Shown: positions 15,745-25,205, counted from the first letter of the stretch. The stretch: DNA of 64,000 nt from Hathewaya proteolytica DSM 3090 (GCF_900142225.1 NZ_FRAD01000003.1:186001-250000); one strand, 5' to 3'. Numbers and translations: made by a program. The notes: generated from the sequence alone by a model not told the origin.

Positions 15745-18171
15745 TTACTTCTTAAATAAGGGATTTATAATTATAAGAAGAAATATTAAAATCTGTTGCA
15801 GTATTAAAACTGTGTCTTTACAATGGAACTGTCGTTGAAAAAATATGGCTATTAAATATATGGTGACACTTAAAATAAAACTTCCTTTTAAAGGTGACCT
15901 TTGTATCTTATCATAGCTTCTTTTTTCTGTAACATTCTTTTTGCACTTTAGTATAGTTATAAATCCACTAATTATAGTGGATACTGATATCAGAAATAAC
16001 ATCCAGCTATCGTTGAAAATCAGCCTATCTTTAAGAAAAAAGTTGGCAATTATGGGCACAGTAATCATAATAGCATTGAAATACCCGTTGTAAATAAGCT
16101 CTTTGTAAGTATTCAATAGTTTACTATTTTCAGACATCAAATTGTATAGTGAAAGAATGGATATGTCCTCCATGTATATGTCACTTAGCTTTTTCACCAC
16201 ACCACTTACATCCTTTCCATAGGAAATGCATATATCTCCCTGAGTAAAATGTGGTACTGATGTAAGTTTAGATGCAATGACAGCCACCATTCCTCTATTC
16301 TTTTTGTGTTCATTTATTATTTTTATTTTTTGGTCCTCAGAAAGATTGGCAAACATTATCTCGTGATTCTCAACATTGTTTTGTTCTTCTTCTGTCATGA
16401 ACTTCAGTTCCACCCCAGAGTATACTTTATTGTATCCCTGTAAAAATCCTATTTGCTTTCCAAACCATTGAGAAGACAACTGATTTTCATCTGCAAACAC
16501 CACCACATCAATACCCCTGCTAGCAGCAAAGCTGCTAATATTATAAGTATCTTTTTTTACTGGACTTTCACAACCTGCTAAACCCACAAGGACAAGATTG
16601 CTTTGTATATTCTCTTTTAAAGAAGGCTTATAATTAAAATTTCTATAGGCAACAGCCATTACTTCTGCTCCTGATGTTAAGATATGATAAGCCATTTCCT
16701 TTACTCTATCCAATTGTTCGCCTTTTAACTCCACCTCTATGTCATTCCTTAATAAGTGGGTGCATCTACCTATAACGTTATCAAAGGGCCCTATAGAACT
16801 AGCCCTAAAACGTTTGTCCACACTATTTACACAAGTACTGATCAATATCTCACCATCCACAGGAACATCTAGGACACGGCTATTTTTTTTCCTTTTTTCA
16901 TTAATGTCTTTCCAGGTTTCTTGTACAAATTTTAAAAAAGCTATTTCTTTTTTATCACCATAGTATTCTCCAGTTTCTTCTTTGTATAAAGCATTGTTGC
17001 ATAAAAGAGTTGTCTCTAAAAATCTTTTAATAGCATAGCTATTTTCTGAATTTATGCTATCACCTTGAACCTTGCTATTTCCATAATATTTATCAACATG
17101 AAAATTTCTTCCCACAGTTTTTTTCAGTAGCATATTGTCCACTGCTATGAGATTTATATTGTACTCATCCTCCGTTAAAACGCCTTGTTTAGCCATAAAA
17201 ACACTTTGAAGATTACTAAGTTTCTCCAATACAGAAATGTTGTTAATATAAATCTTTTTCCTATTACAATGCTTTAAGAAAACCATCAAAAGTAAAAGCG
17301 CCTCTACTACAGCAACCACTGGTAAAGTTGAAATCCAAATTTGCTCCATGGTACTAACAATAAATTCATTGTTTTTACCCATAGCCATACCAATTATAAA
17401 TACTGCAACAGATAAAAGGGTGGCTACTATGGAAAATCTATTTAAAGCCTTTTTTAAAATCTTAAACATCCCTTTGTTACTATGTTCATTTTTATTTTGA
17501 AATCTAATTAGGTTGCCCACTTCTGTATCCATGCCAACAGATACCACCACTCCAACAGCCTCTCCCTCCACAATAATGGAGGATTTGAACAGCATATTGC
17601 TAGCTTCCTCAACATTTACTTCTCTTTTACTTATTTTAGCTGAAAATTTTTCACATATATAATTTTTCCCAGTCACAGACATTTCATTTACCTTTAAATT
17701 CTCGCATTGAATAATTCGTATATCTGCCGGAACATACATGTTTTTCCTCAGTAATGTTATATCTCCAACCACCAATTGATTTACAGATACAGTGATGTAA
17801 TTCCCTTCTCTTAGCACATCCACATTATTAGAATTTAGTATTTCCACAGCTAGGGATTTTTTTTCATTTTTTTTTTTATAATATATAAACACTGTAATAA
17901 TAAACAAAAACGTAATTATTAAAAATATTATTGCATATTTAGATCTATTTACAAAATAAAAACACACCAATAACACAATAATAATACTCCAAGAGCTGGC
18001 CATTTCTTCCATTATAATTCTAAACATGCTCTTGGGTTGTGATACTATTATCTTATTCTCACCGTACAACTCTCTATTTTTCTCTAAATTCTCCCTTGAA
18101 AGACCTGTTTTTATATCGGAATTCAGCCCTTGAACCACTTCAAAGGCTGAAATATTATACCACGGTTTCAT
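15745..18171 (-). CDS. P-type ATPase homologue with all catalytic motifs lost (putative pseudoenzyme)
   Basis: An 808-residue protein with the complete P2-type ATPase architecture: N-terminal cation-ATPase domain (LSRENLEKNRELYGENKI), two helices, A domain, two helices, P and N domains, then C-terminal helices. The catalytic motifs are replaced: TGES by TGKN (167-170), PEGL by PVVA (284-287), DKTGT by AKQGV (327-331), DPPR by ESPV (535-538), TGDN by ADEN (560-563), GDGVND by ASKLTS (633-638). The phosphorylatable Asp is Ala327, so phosphoryl transfer should be impossible. Structural stretches such as FANLSEDQKIKII persist. AAGGAGG precedes ATG 18171. No frameshift or internal stop is present. 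Confidence 0.85.
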   Translation of the reverse strand: MKPWYNISAFEVVQGLNSDIKTGLSRENLEKNRELYGENKIIVSQPKSMFRIIMEEMASSWSIIIVLLVCFYFVNRSKYAIIFLIITFLFIITVFIYYKKKNEKKSLAVEILNSNNVDVLREGNYITVSVNQLVVGDITLLRKNMYVPADIRIIQCENLKVNEMSVTGKNYICEKFSAKISKREVNVEEASNMLFKSSIIVEGEAVGVVVSVGMDTEVGNLIRFQNKNEHSNKGMFKILKKALNRFSIVATLLSVAVFIIGMAMGKNNEFIVSTMEQIWISTLPVVAVVEALLLLMVFLKHCNRKKIYINNISVLEKLSNLQSVFMAKQGVLTEDEYNINLIAVDNMLLKKTVGRNFHVDKYYGNSKVQGDSINSENSYAIKRFLETTLLCNNALYKEETGEYYGDKKEIAFLKFVQETWKDINEKRKKNSRVLDVPVDGEILISTCVNSVDKRFRASSIGPFDNVIGRCTHLLRNDIEVELKGEQLDRVKEMAYHILTSGAEVMAVAYRNFNYKPSLKENIQSNLVLVGLAGCESPVKKDTYNISSFAASRGIDVVVFADENQLSSQWFGKQIGFLQGYNKVYSGVELKFMTEEEQNNVENHEIMFANLSEDQKIKIINEHKKNRGMVAVIASKLTSVPHFTQGDICISYGKDVSGVVKKLSDIYMEDISILSLYNLMSENSKLLNTYKELIYNGYFNAIMITVPIIANFFLKDRLIFNDSWMLFLISVSTIISGFITILKCKKNVTEKRSYDKIQRSPLKGSFILSVTIYLIAIFFQRQFHCKDTVLILQQILIFLLIIINPLFKK

Positions 18172-18295
18172 ATTTACCTCCTTAACTACCCCATTCACCT
18201 ATGTGCAACTTTCAATTCCCTCTTTTAATTTTCGTGTCATTATTTTATTTCTTTATTAATTATTTCCGCGAAATCATCTCATTATTTTTATATAT

Positions 18296-18340
18296 AAAAA
18301 AGACAGGTCACATATCATAAAATATGTATCGTAACCTGCC
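18296..18340 (-). terminator. Terminator after tRNA-Sec
   Basis: Minus-strand hairpin with GGCAGGT and ACCTGTC arms, then TTTTTTAT, placed 74 nt after the tRNA. It separates the selenocysteine cassette from the pseudo-ATPase gene. Confidence 0.75.
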
Positions 18341-18413
18341 TTGCTATGTCACTATTTTTAAATAAATCTTTTAATAAACTTATAATACTATGGTGATACC
18401 AAATATAAAAATC

Positions 18414-18510
18414 TGGCGGGAATATGTGGGAATCGAACCCACCCATCGTGGTCTTAGCACGAAAACACGGTTTTGAAGACCGGTAGGCACACCAGCACCT
18501 ATCTACTCCC
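18414..18510 (-). tRNA. selC: tRNA-Sec, anticodon UCA
   Basis: A 97-nt tRNA with the features of selenocysteine tRNA: anticodon UCA (18474-18476 on the plus strand as TGA) in a CUUCAAA loop, a long extra arm, an extended acceptor stem, T arm GUGGG-UUCGAUU-CCCAC and an encoded GCCA end. It decodes UGA together with SelB. It lies 98 nt after selB, in the same orientation as selD-selA-selB. Confidence 0.95.
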
Positions 18511-18607
18511 TCAATCCTTAAAAAGTATATCACATAATTCTACATAAATCAACAAAAAATTTGTGTATTTAATAGATTTTCTCACAAAAAATAAGTGTAC
18601 CTAAATT

Positions 18608-20515
18608 TTAATACAAAACTCTGTCGTTTTCTACTCTCTTAGTTATCTTACAACTATCCATATGCTCTAAGATCGCCACCACATTTTTTCTATTTGTGTT
18701 TAACAGTTCCCTTGCCGTAGGAGTAGATATTATTTTATTTTCCTTAATATATGTTATAATTATGTCCTTCGCTTCCAGATAATATTCACTTAAAAGCACA
18801 CAATCTTCATTTAATCTTATAAGATCATTGTTGGACAATAGCATATCATAAACCATTTTAAAAGTTTTCTTATCCGATTCTATTTTGCTAAGCTCTTCAT
18901 ACTTTCCAGGATTAAATCTTCCCTCTTGGAAGAATTTTATAATCTTATCTTTCATTCTTTGCTGTTCTCTATTTAGATTTACAGTAAAACCATATTTAAA
19001 AACGAAATCCTGGCTAAAATCCACTACCGCTTGTTCTCTTAGGGTATTTAAAAGCTCATCATATATTTTTTGCTTCATATTTTTTGAGAAAATTTTATTT
19101 TTAAATTCTTCTTTGCTAACACCAATCTTTAGAGGATTTTGTTTGTGATAATCCAATAAATATTTATCTATTTCCAAGGATTTGTTTTCAAAATATTTTC
19201 TATGCAAATAGCAAGTATTGTCCATTGCCTGAATTTTCAATATGGATCCTTGACCTATTAACTCTTCTAGTATAGAATTTATATTTTCTTCTCCCTTTCC
19301 AAGTTCCTTTGATATCATGGCCTCATCAGGGAATTTTTCGCTAATATTTAGTAAAACCTTCTCTACAATACCGTTGGTTTCACCGCTTTCTTTTATTGTG
19401 AGCTCTTCTATAAAATCCTTGTCGTATCTTTTTACTTTTTTAGAAACTGGATTTACAATACTGCCACCACCTATTGTTATCATAGGAGAATAGCTTCTAA
19501 TTACGAATCTGTCGTTTCTTTGACAGGTAAGGCAGCTTTCTAGTCTAAGTTGGGCAAAACACTCCTCTCCTGGCTGAAGCTCTTCTCTGTCCAAAAGCAC
19601 AACCCTGCAAAGTATTTCCTCTGTGCCATGATACAACCTAACTCTCTGCCTATTTACAAAAGGCTTATCCATGCTCTTTATGTAGTATAATTTGCAATCT
19701 ACTACCATGGATGGCTCCATAATTCCCTTTTCTGCTATAACACACCCTCTTTTTACTTCAGACAGCTTCACATTGGCTAAATTAATTGCACATCTCTGAC
19801 CTGTATAAGCAGTATCTTTGCTCTCACCATGAACTTGTATGCTCCTTACCTTTGTTATCACCTTAGAAGGATATATCTCTATCTCTTGGCCCAGTTGAAC
19901 ACTTCCTCCTATTATTGTCCCTGTGATTACAGTACCAAAACCGCTTACGGTAAATGCCCTATCCACCGGCAACCTAAAATGAGCATATTGTTCTTTGCCC
20001 TCTATATTTTCAGTAAATTTATCAATGTCCTTAATTAAATCATCTAAGCCCTCTTTTGTTTTTGAAGATACCTTATGTATTGGCGCATCCTTTAGGAATG
20101 TATCCTTTAGATACTCCCTTACATCTTCCTCTACCACCTCTAGCCATTCTTTATCCACCATATCCTTTTTAGTCAGCACCACAATGCCTCTCTTAACCTT
20201 TAAAAGCTGTAGAATCTCTAGATGTTCTTTTGTTTGAGGCATAATACCCTCATCTGCCGCTATTACCATAAGTACCAAGTCTATGCCACTTATACCAGCT
20301 AGCATATTTTTTATAAACTTTTCATGGCCAGGTACGTCAATTATCCCAGCTCTTCTTTTAGAGGGAAGATCGAAAAAAGTAAAGCCCAAATTGATGGAAA
20401 TTCCCCTTTGCTTTTCTTCATTTAAAGTGTCTGTTTCATGGCCTGTAAGTGCACGTATTAAGGAAGTTTTACCGTGATCAATGTGACCTGCTGTTCCAAT
20501 AATGACATTTTTCAT
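18608..20515 (-). CDS. selB: Selenocysteine-specific elongation factor SelB
   Basis: GTPase that carries Sec-tRNA to UGA codons marked by a SECIS hairpin. The EF-Tu-like part has GTAGHIDHGKTSL, DVPGHEKFIKNM and VLTKKDMVD, followed by beta-barrel domains and C-terminal winged helices that bind the SECIS RNA (about residues 375-635). The 635 residues are full length, with AAGGAG upstream. It starts 11 nt after selA and is transcribed with it. Its presence with selA, selD and tRNA-Sec implies active selenoprotein synthesis. Confidence 0.98.
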   Translation of the reverse strand: MKNVIIGTAGHIDHGKTSLIRALTGHETDTLNEEKQRGISINLGFTFFDLPSKRRAGIIDVPGHEKFIKNMLAGISGIDLVLMVIAADEGIMPQTKEHLEILQLLKVKRGIVVLTKKDMVDKEWLEVVEEDVREYLKDTFLKDAPIHKVSSKTKEGLDDLIKDIDKFTENIEGKEQYAHFRLPVDRAFTVSGFGTVITGTIIGGSVQLGQEIEIYPSKVITKVRSIQVHGESKDTAYTGQRCAINLANVKLSEVKRGCVIAEKGIMEPSMVVDCKLYYIKSMDKPFVNRQRVRLYHGTEEILCRVVLLDREELQPGEECFAQLRLESCLTCQRNDRFVIRSYSPMITIGGGSIVNPVSKKVKRYDKDFIEELTIKESGETNGIVEKVLLNISEKFPDEAMISKELGKGEENINSILEELIGQGSILKIQAMDNTCYLHRKYFENKSLEIDKYLLDYHKQNPLKIGVSKEEFKNKIFSKNMKQKIYDELLNTLREQAVVDFSQDFVFKYGFTVNLNREQQRMKDKIIKFFQEGRFNPGKYEELSKIESDKKTFKMVYDMLLSNNDLIRLNEDCVLLSEYYLEAKDIIITYIKENKIISTPTARELLNTNRKNVVAILEHMDSCKITKRVENDRVLY

Positions 20516-20526
20516 AATCTCACTCC

Positions 20527-21918
20527 TTAATTAGTTGACTGTATTTTAACCATGGCGCTGACAACAGTGTCGAATTCGCTCTTTTTCATGGTTCTAACAT
20601 CGAAAATAATGCTGTTATCGAATATTCTAGCTACGATTGGAGTATTGTATTCTCTCAATTCTCTCTCTATTTTCTCCGAAGAAATATGAGGCGCCCTAAC
20701 CTTAACAACTAAAGTTTCTATCTTTTCAGTAGGCATAGAACCGCCCCCCACCATGGAGTAATCTTTTTCTATGGAAATTTCAAAATCCTTCAACTTATCC
20801 TCTAATTTCTCTAAAAGTACATTGCACTTCTCTTCAATTACAGATTTGTCTGCTAAAAGCATATTGATAGTAGGAATATTTTCTATGGCATCTTTTTCAT
20901 CCAGATAATAACTAAGCGTTGCCTCAAGAGCTGCCAAAGTCATTTTATCTATTCTAAGAGCCCTAGTTAGTTGGTTCTTTTTCATAGCATCTATATATTT
21001 TTTTCTTCCAATTATGATACCAGCTTGTGGTCCTCCAAGCATTTTGTCTCCGCTGAAGGAAATAACATCAACACCAGCTTCAACACTAGCTTGTATAGTA
21101 GGCTCATATGTAAATCCATACTTACTAAAGTCTATAAGGACACCGCTTCCAATATCCTCTACCACAGGTATGTTGTGCTGATGGCCTATTTTTACCATTT
21201 CCTCAAGAGATACGCTTTCCGTAAATCCCAATACTCTATAATTTGATGTATGTACTTTTAAAAGCACTCCTGTTTCGCTAGTAATAGCATTTTCATAATC
21301 GAACTCATGAGTCCTATTGGTAGTTCCAACTTCCACTAGTTTAGCACCACTGTAAGTCATAACTTCCGGGATACGGAAAGAGCCTCCTATTTCAACTAAT
21401 TCACCCCTAGAAACAATTGCTTCTTTGTTTTTGCTCATGGTATCAAGTACAAGCATAACAGCTGCAGCATTGTTATTTACCACCATGGCTGCTTCAGCAC
21501 CTGTTATTTCAGCTATTATTTTTTCAACATGGGTATATCTAGAACCTCTTTTACCATTATCTAAATCAAACTCTAGATTGTTATAGTTCTCAGCTACATT
21601 GCACACTGCTTCCACCGCTTTTTTACACAAAATAGATCTTCCAAGATTAGTGTGAATAACTGTTCCCGTGGCATTTATGACTCTTCTCAAGTTCCCTTCC
21701 TCATACCGCTCTAATAATAGCAAAGATTCTCTTATAATATCCTCTTTTGTAAAATCTTCTATTTTTTCATTTATTATCTTGTTTCTGAAAATATCTATGG
21801 TTTCCCTAAGAGATTTAACAACAAGAATTCTTCTGCTCTCAGTTAATATATTTTTAATGCTCTTTTCTTCTAATAACTGATCTATCTTTGGCAACTTTCT
21901 TAACAATTCTTTTTTCAT
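20527..21918 (-). CDS. selA: L-seryl-tRNA(Sec) selenium transferase
   Basis: PLP enzyme that converts seryl-tRNA(Sec) to selenocysteinyl-tRNA(Sec) with selenophosphate. The N-terminal tRNA-binding region contains the RRVINATGTVIHTNLGRS motif and the PLP lysine is in SFSGDKMLGGPQAG; 463 residues is typical. AAGGAGAAAAAG precedes the ATG. It is the second gene of the selDAB cassette, 26 nt after selD. Confidence 0.98.
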   Translation of the reverse strand: MKKELLRKLPKIDQLLEEKSIKNILTESRRILVVKSLRETIDIFRNKIINEKIEDFTKEDIIRESLLLLERYEEGNLRRVINATGTVIHTNLGRSILCKKAVEAVCNVAENYNNLEFDLDNGKRGSRYTHVEKIIAEITGAEAAMVVNNNAAAVMLVLDTMSKNKEAIVSRGELVEIGGSFRIPEVMTYSGAKLVEVGTTNRTHEFDYENAITSETGVLLKVHTSNYRVLGFTESVSLEEMVKIGHQHNIPVVEDIGSGVLIDFSKYGFTYEPTIQASVEAGVDVISFSGDKMLGGPQAGIIIGRKKYIDAMKKNQLTRALRIDKMTLAALEATLSYYLDEKDAIENIPTINMLLADKSVIEEKCNVLLEKLEDKLKDFEISIEKDYSMVGGGSMPTEKIETLVVKVRAPHISSEKIERELREYNTPIVARIFDNSIIFDVRTMKKSEFDTVVSAMVKIQSTN

Positions 21919-21944
21919 CTTTTTCTCCTTGCATTCCGTGGCAA

Positions 21945-22973
21945 TTACTCTACAATTATGTAATGATCCTTCTTAGCAACTACCTCTCCAATAATTGACG
22001 ATTTTATTTCTAGTGTGTTCAATTCTCTCATAACCTTTTGTGCCTCTTCCATAGAAAGGGATATAAGAAGCCCTCCGGATGTCTGCGGATCAAATAAAAG
22101 ATCCTCTATCCACTGAGGCTGATTAATTAAATTAAATTTACCTTCCAGATATTTTTTATTATTGTATGTCCCTTGGGGTACAAGACCCATGTCAGCATAT
22201 TCCTTTACGCCATTAATGTGTGGAAGTTTGTTGCCATACAATTTAAAAGTCATCTGTGAACCATGTGCCATTTCGTAACAATGTCCCATTATACCGAAAC
22301 CAGTTATATCTGTACAAGCATTCACATTGTAATTTGTTATTATTTCTCCAGCATATTTATTTAAAGTGCTCATAACCTTCACAGCTTCATCAAATGCCTC
22401 TTTGGATGCTAGGCCTGCTTTTATGGCTGTGTTAACTATGCCGCTACCCAAGGGTTTTGTCAGTATAAGAACATCCCCTTCTTTAGAGCCGTAATTCTTA
22501 AATATTTTATCTGGATGCACAGTTCCCATTACAGAAAGTCCATATTTAGGCTCGTCATCAGAAACTGAATGCCCCCCAATTACAACGGCACCAGATTCTA
22601 TTACTTTATCTGCACCACCCTTTAAAATCTCACCTAGAATGTCTATATCAAGGCAATTTGGGAAACAAACTATGTTAAGCGCTAAACTAGGCTTTCCTCC
22701 CATGGCATATACATCGCTCAAGGAATTTGCTGCTGCTATCTGTCCAAAAGTATATGGATCATCTACTACAGGAGTAAAAAAATCTAGGGTTTGTATAACA
22801 GCCAAATCCTCTGTAAGTTTGTACACGGCAGCATCATCAGAGGTTTCAATACCCACAAGTAAATTTTCATTGCTCATCTTTGGTAATTTATCTAATATTT
22901 TCGAAAGGGTCTCCGGCCCGATTTTCGCGGCTCACCCAGATGTTTTCGATAATTGAGTTAATCTTTTATTCAT
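21945..22973 (-). CDS. selD: Selenophosphate synthase SelD, itself a selenoprotein (UGA = Sec14)
   Basis: Makes selenophosphate from selenide and ATP. Reading from ATG 22973 gives MNKRLTQLSKTSG, then TGA at 22932-22934, then AAKIGPETL. This is the SelD active-site motif (Cys/Sec)-x-x-Lys with Sec14 and Lys17. After the UGA the frame continues to the normal C-terminus, 342 residues in all, including GIETSDDAAVYKL and LFDPQTSGGLL. GGGAGG lies 7 nt before the ATG. A gene finder that treats UGA as stop would begin at 22877 and lose the catalytic residue. Self-dependence on Sec decoding is known for SelD in several anaerobes. Confidence 0.95.
22902..22934 (-). promoter_or_regulatory. SECIS hairpin of selD
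   Basis: Directly after the UGA the mRNA can fold with arms CGAAA/TTTCG (22923-22927 and 22902-22906) and GGG/CCC around a CCGGAGA loop. The loop lies about 16-22 nt after the UGA, in the window expected for bacterial SECIS elements recognised by SelB, and it contains the GG pair typical of apical loops. Confidence 0.7.
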
Positions 22974-23024
22974 TAGTATACCTCCCCCATTTATATCTTC
23001 TATAAACTCATTTTATAATATTAA

Positions 23025-23735
23025 TCATTTTGTGTCTACTAAATGTATGAACTTAGCTAAGGTTTTTTCCCCAATACCTGACACATTTTTCAAATCCTCA
23101 GGACTTTGGAAGTTACCACTTTCACTTCGGTATTGTATGATAGCCTCTGCCTTAACTTCTCCTACACCAGGAAGCTTCATTAATTCCTCCTTTGAAGCTA
23201 AGTTTATATTAACCTTATCACTTTTTGAATTATTATTTGCTACACCACCCTTAGACTGAGTTATGTTGCCCTGTATTTGTGCCAATTCCATGTTCTCTTT
23301 TTCGCCAACTTTGTAAACGTAAATTATTTCTTCATCCTGTAATTTGTGAGCTAATGATATTCTTATTAAATCTGCATCTTCCTTAAGTCCGCCGGATAAT
23401 TTGACCAGATCATCTACTCTATCACCCTCTTTTATTTCATAGACACCAGGTTTTTCAACAGCTCCCTTTAGTTCAACTTTCATTGCTGATGGTGACTCCA
23501 TCTCTTGCGTAGAATCCACTGCCACAGTAGACTTTCCGGATTGCACCCTATTGTCCTTAGAGGCCTCGTATATCGTCTCCGAGCTTTCCATACTATCATT
23601 ATTATTTTTAACTCCATTTTTAACTGAAAAATTTCCTTCATTATTATTTAAAAAATATCCAACGCCAAATAATACAATCAACAACCCTATTACTATAATA
23701 TATTTTCCATATGCTTTTAAATCCTCTAACTTCAC
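23025..23735 (-). CDS. comEA: Competence protein ComEA
   Basis: Membrane-anchored DNA-binding protein that passes DNA to ComEC. There is one N-terminal membrane helix (about residues 12-28), a polar linker, a SLBB domain (about residues 88-145, VELKGAVEKPGVYEI), then a C-terminal helix-hairpin-helix pair (VNINLASKEELMKLPGVGEVKAEAII and NVSGIGEKTLAKF). The start is GTG 23735 with AAGGG 8 nt upstream; the upstream extension to 23858 is non-family sequence. It lies ahead of selD with a 51-nt gap. It is not next to comEC, the usual partner, but the two are only 8 kb apart. Confidence 0.9.
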   Translation of the reverse strand: MKLEDLKAYGKYIIVIGLLIVLFGVGYFLNNNEGNFSVKNGVKNNNDSMESSETIYEASKDNRVQSGKSTVAVDSTQEMESPSAMKVELKGAVEKPGVYEIKEGDRVDDLVKLSGGLKEDADLIRISLAHKLQDEEIIYVYKVGEKENMELAQIQGNITQSKGGVANNNSKSDKVNINLASKEELMKLPGVGEVKAEAIIQYRSESGNFQSPEDLKNVSGIGEKTLAKFIHLVDTK

Positions 23736-23778
23736 ATTGTTCACCCTTTCTATATGAATAATCCATGTATTCAATATT

Positions 23779-23796
23779 ATTGACATATTTGTCAAT
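23779..23796. promoter_or_regulatory. Palindrome between comEA and the dacF-like gene
   Basis: Perfect 7-bp arms ATTGACA and TGTCAAT with a 4-nt centre, in the divergent gap. Each arm contains a TTGACA-like -35 facing one gene. It may be an operator shared by both. No matched -10 at ideal spacing was found for comEA. Confidence 0.4.
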
Positions 23797-23879
23797 TTTC
23801 TATCGTACTTTTTGAAGTTTTTTGATATAATAAAGTTATTACTTATTAAAATCAGCAAAATATATTAGGAGGGCTATAA

Positions 23880-25205
23880 GTGAAAAGTATAAAAAAAGTG
23901 TATTTTGTCTTATTATTATTTGTTTCAACTTTAATTGTAAACTGCGGAATTGCATATGCATCACCATCCTATACTGCCAAAGTAACTGCAGATGGTGCCA
24001 TTCTAATAGATGCTACTTCTGGAGATATATTATACGAAAAAAACAGCAATGTAAGTTTTCCCCCTGCATCTACCACAAAAATCATGACTGCTCTACTTAC
24101 TTTGGAAAACTGCAAAGATCTTAAAGAAAAAGTAAAAATAACAAAAGAAGCTGAGTCTATAGACGGCTCTAAAATTTATATATTTAAAGATGAAGAAATA
24201 ACTGTGGAGGATTTATTGTATGCTCTTTTACTCTCTTCTGCCAATGACTGCGCCTATGCTCTAGCAGTTCATATAGGAGGAACATACGAAAACTTTATTT
24301 CCATGATGAACAAAAGGGCCAGCCAATTAGGATGTAAAAATACTAACTTTATAAACCCACATGGATTATACAATGAAAACCATAAAAGCTCAGCTGCGGA
24401 CCTTTCGCTAATAATGAAGGAGCTCATAAAGCACCAAAAGTACATAGAAATCTCTTCAACACCAAGTTATAATATGAATATTACAAATAAATGTAATAAA
24501 ACAAGACCTCTATGGAATGGCAACAAAGCCATCCACAAATTTGATTCCAAGCATTATAAATACACAAAAGCCTCAAAAACCGGTTACACCACTCAATCTC
24601 AGCATTCTTACGTATCCTATGCTGAAAAAGATGGCCAAAAATTTATTGTAGCCCTAACCCACGATAAAGATAAAAACTTTTACAATGACTCAAAAACATT
24701 ATTTGATTTTGCCTTTGATAATTACCATACAACAAAGTTGTTCAATAAAGGACAAGTGATAAAAGAAACAAGCTTAAACAACACACCAATGAAACTTCTA
24801 GCAAAAGGGGATCTATACATTACAAGGTCTAAAAATGCAAGTGGCGATCCTATTATAAAAGATATTTCATTTGACACCAAAAACATTGCCTCAAAAGTTA
24901 TAAAGAAAAATGATTTTATTTGTACGGGCACAGTGACTGTAGATGGAAGAAATGTGGACTTTGAAATTGTCAGTGATAGGGATTATACCCCACCTAAACA
25001 ATTACAAGTTCCCTCAAAAAGCTCCCATAGTATTTTATCTAGTATCTTAAAGTATGTTTTTATACTTTTAAAATACGTATTACTGGCATTCATTGTATTT
25101 ATAATTGCAAGAGGATTGGTGAAAAAATATAAGAGAGCCAAGTTAAGACAGCTTGCAGTTCAAAACCGCAGAAATAACTATATGTCAAGAAAAAAAGATG
25201 AGTAA
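23880..25205 (+). CDS. D-alanyl-D-alanine carboxypeptidase, DacF/PBP5-like
   Basis: Low-molecular-mass penicillin-binding protein that trims pentapeptide stems in peptidoglycan. It has a signal peptide (about residues 1-27), the serine motif STTK (about residue 63), SAN in LLSSANDCAYAL, and KTG in ASKTGYTT, then a beta-rich C-terminal region and a membrane anchor near residues 390-412. The start is GTG 23880 with AGGAGGG upstream. Bacillus dacF belongs to a forespore operon, but here the gene stands alone, so sporulation control is not shown. It ends in a strong terminator shared with the facing rluD-like gene. Confidence 0.93.
   Translation: MKSIKKVYFVLLLFVSTLIVNCGIAYASPSYTAKVTADGAILIDATSGDILYEKNSNVSFPPASTTKIMTALLTLENCKDLKEKVKITKEAESIDGSKIYIFKDEEITVEDLLYALLLSSANDCAYALAVHIGGTYENFISMMNKRASQLGCKNTNFINPHGLYNENHKSSAADLSLIMKELIKHQKYIEISSTPSYNMNITNKCNKTRPLWNGNKAIHKFDSKHYKYTKASKTGYTTQSQHSYVSYAEKDGQKFIVALTHDKDKNFYNDSKTLFDFAFDNYHTTKLFNKGQVIKETSLNNTPMKLLAKGDLYITRSKNASGDPIIKDISFDTKNIASKVIKKNDFICTGTVTVDGRNVDFEIVSDRDYTPPKQLQVPSKSSHSILSSILKYVFILLKYVLLAFIVFIIARGLVKKYKRAKLRQLAVQNRRNNYMSRKKDE

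Noticed and set aside
15745..18171. Treating the P-type ATPase homologue as a decayed pseudogene
   Set aside because: There is no stop or frameshift, the length is full, the ribosome binding site is strong, and structural motifs survive while only catalytic ones are changed.
22878..22973. Frameshift or pseudogene interpretation of the short selD frame
   Set aside because: A UGA at the active-site position, a SECIS-like hairpin and a complete Sec machinery next door explain it without any defect.
23736..23858. Upstream extension of comEA to 23858
   Set aside because: The extra residues are not ComEA-like, and they run through the intergenic palindrome. GTG 23735 has a good ribosome binding site.
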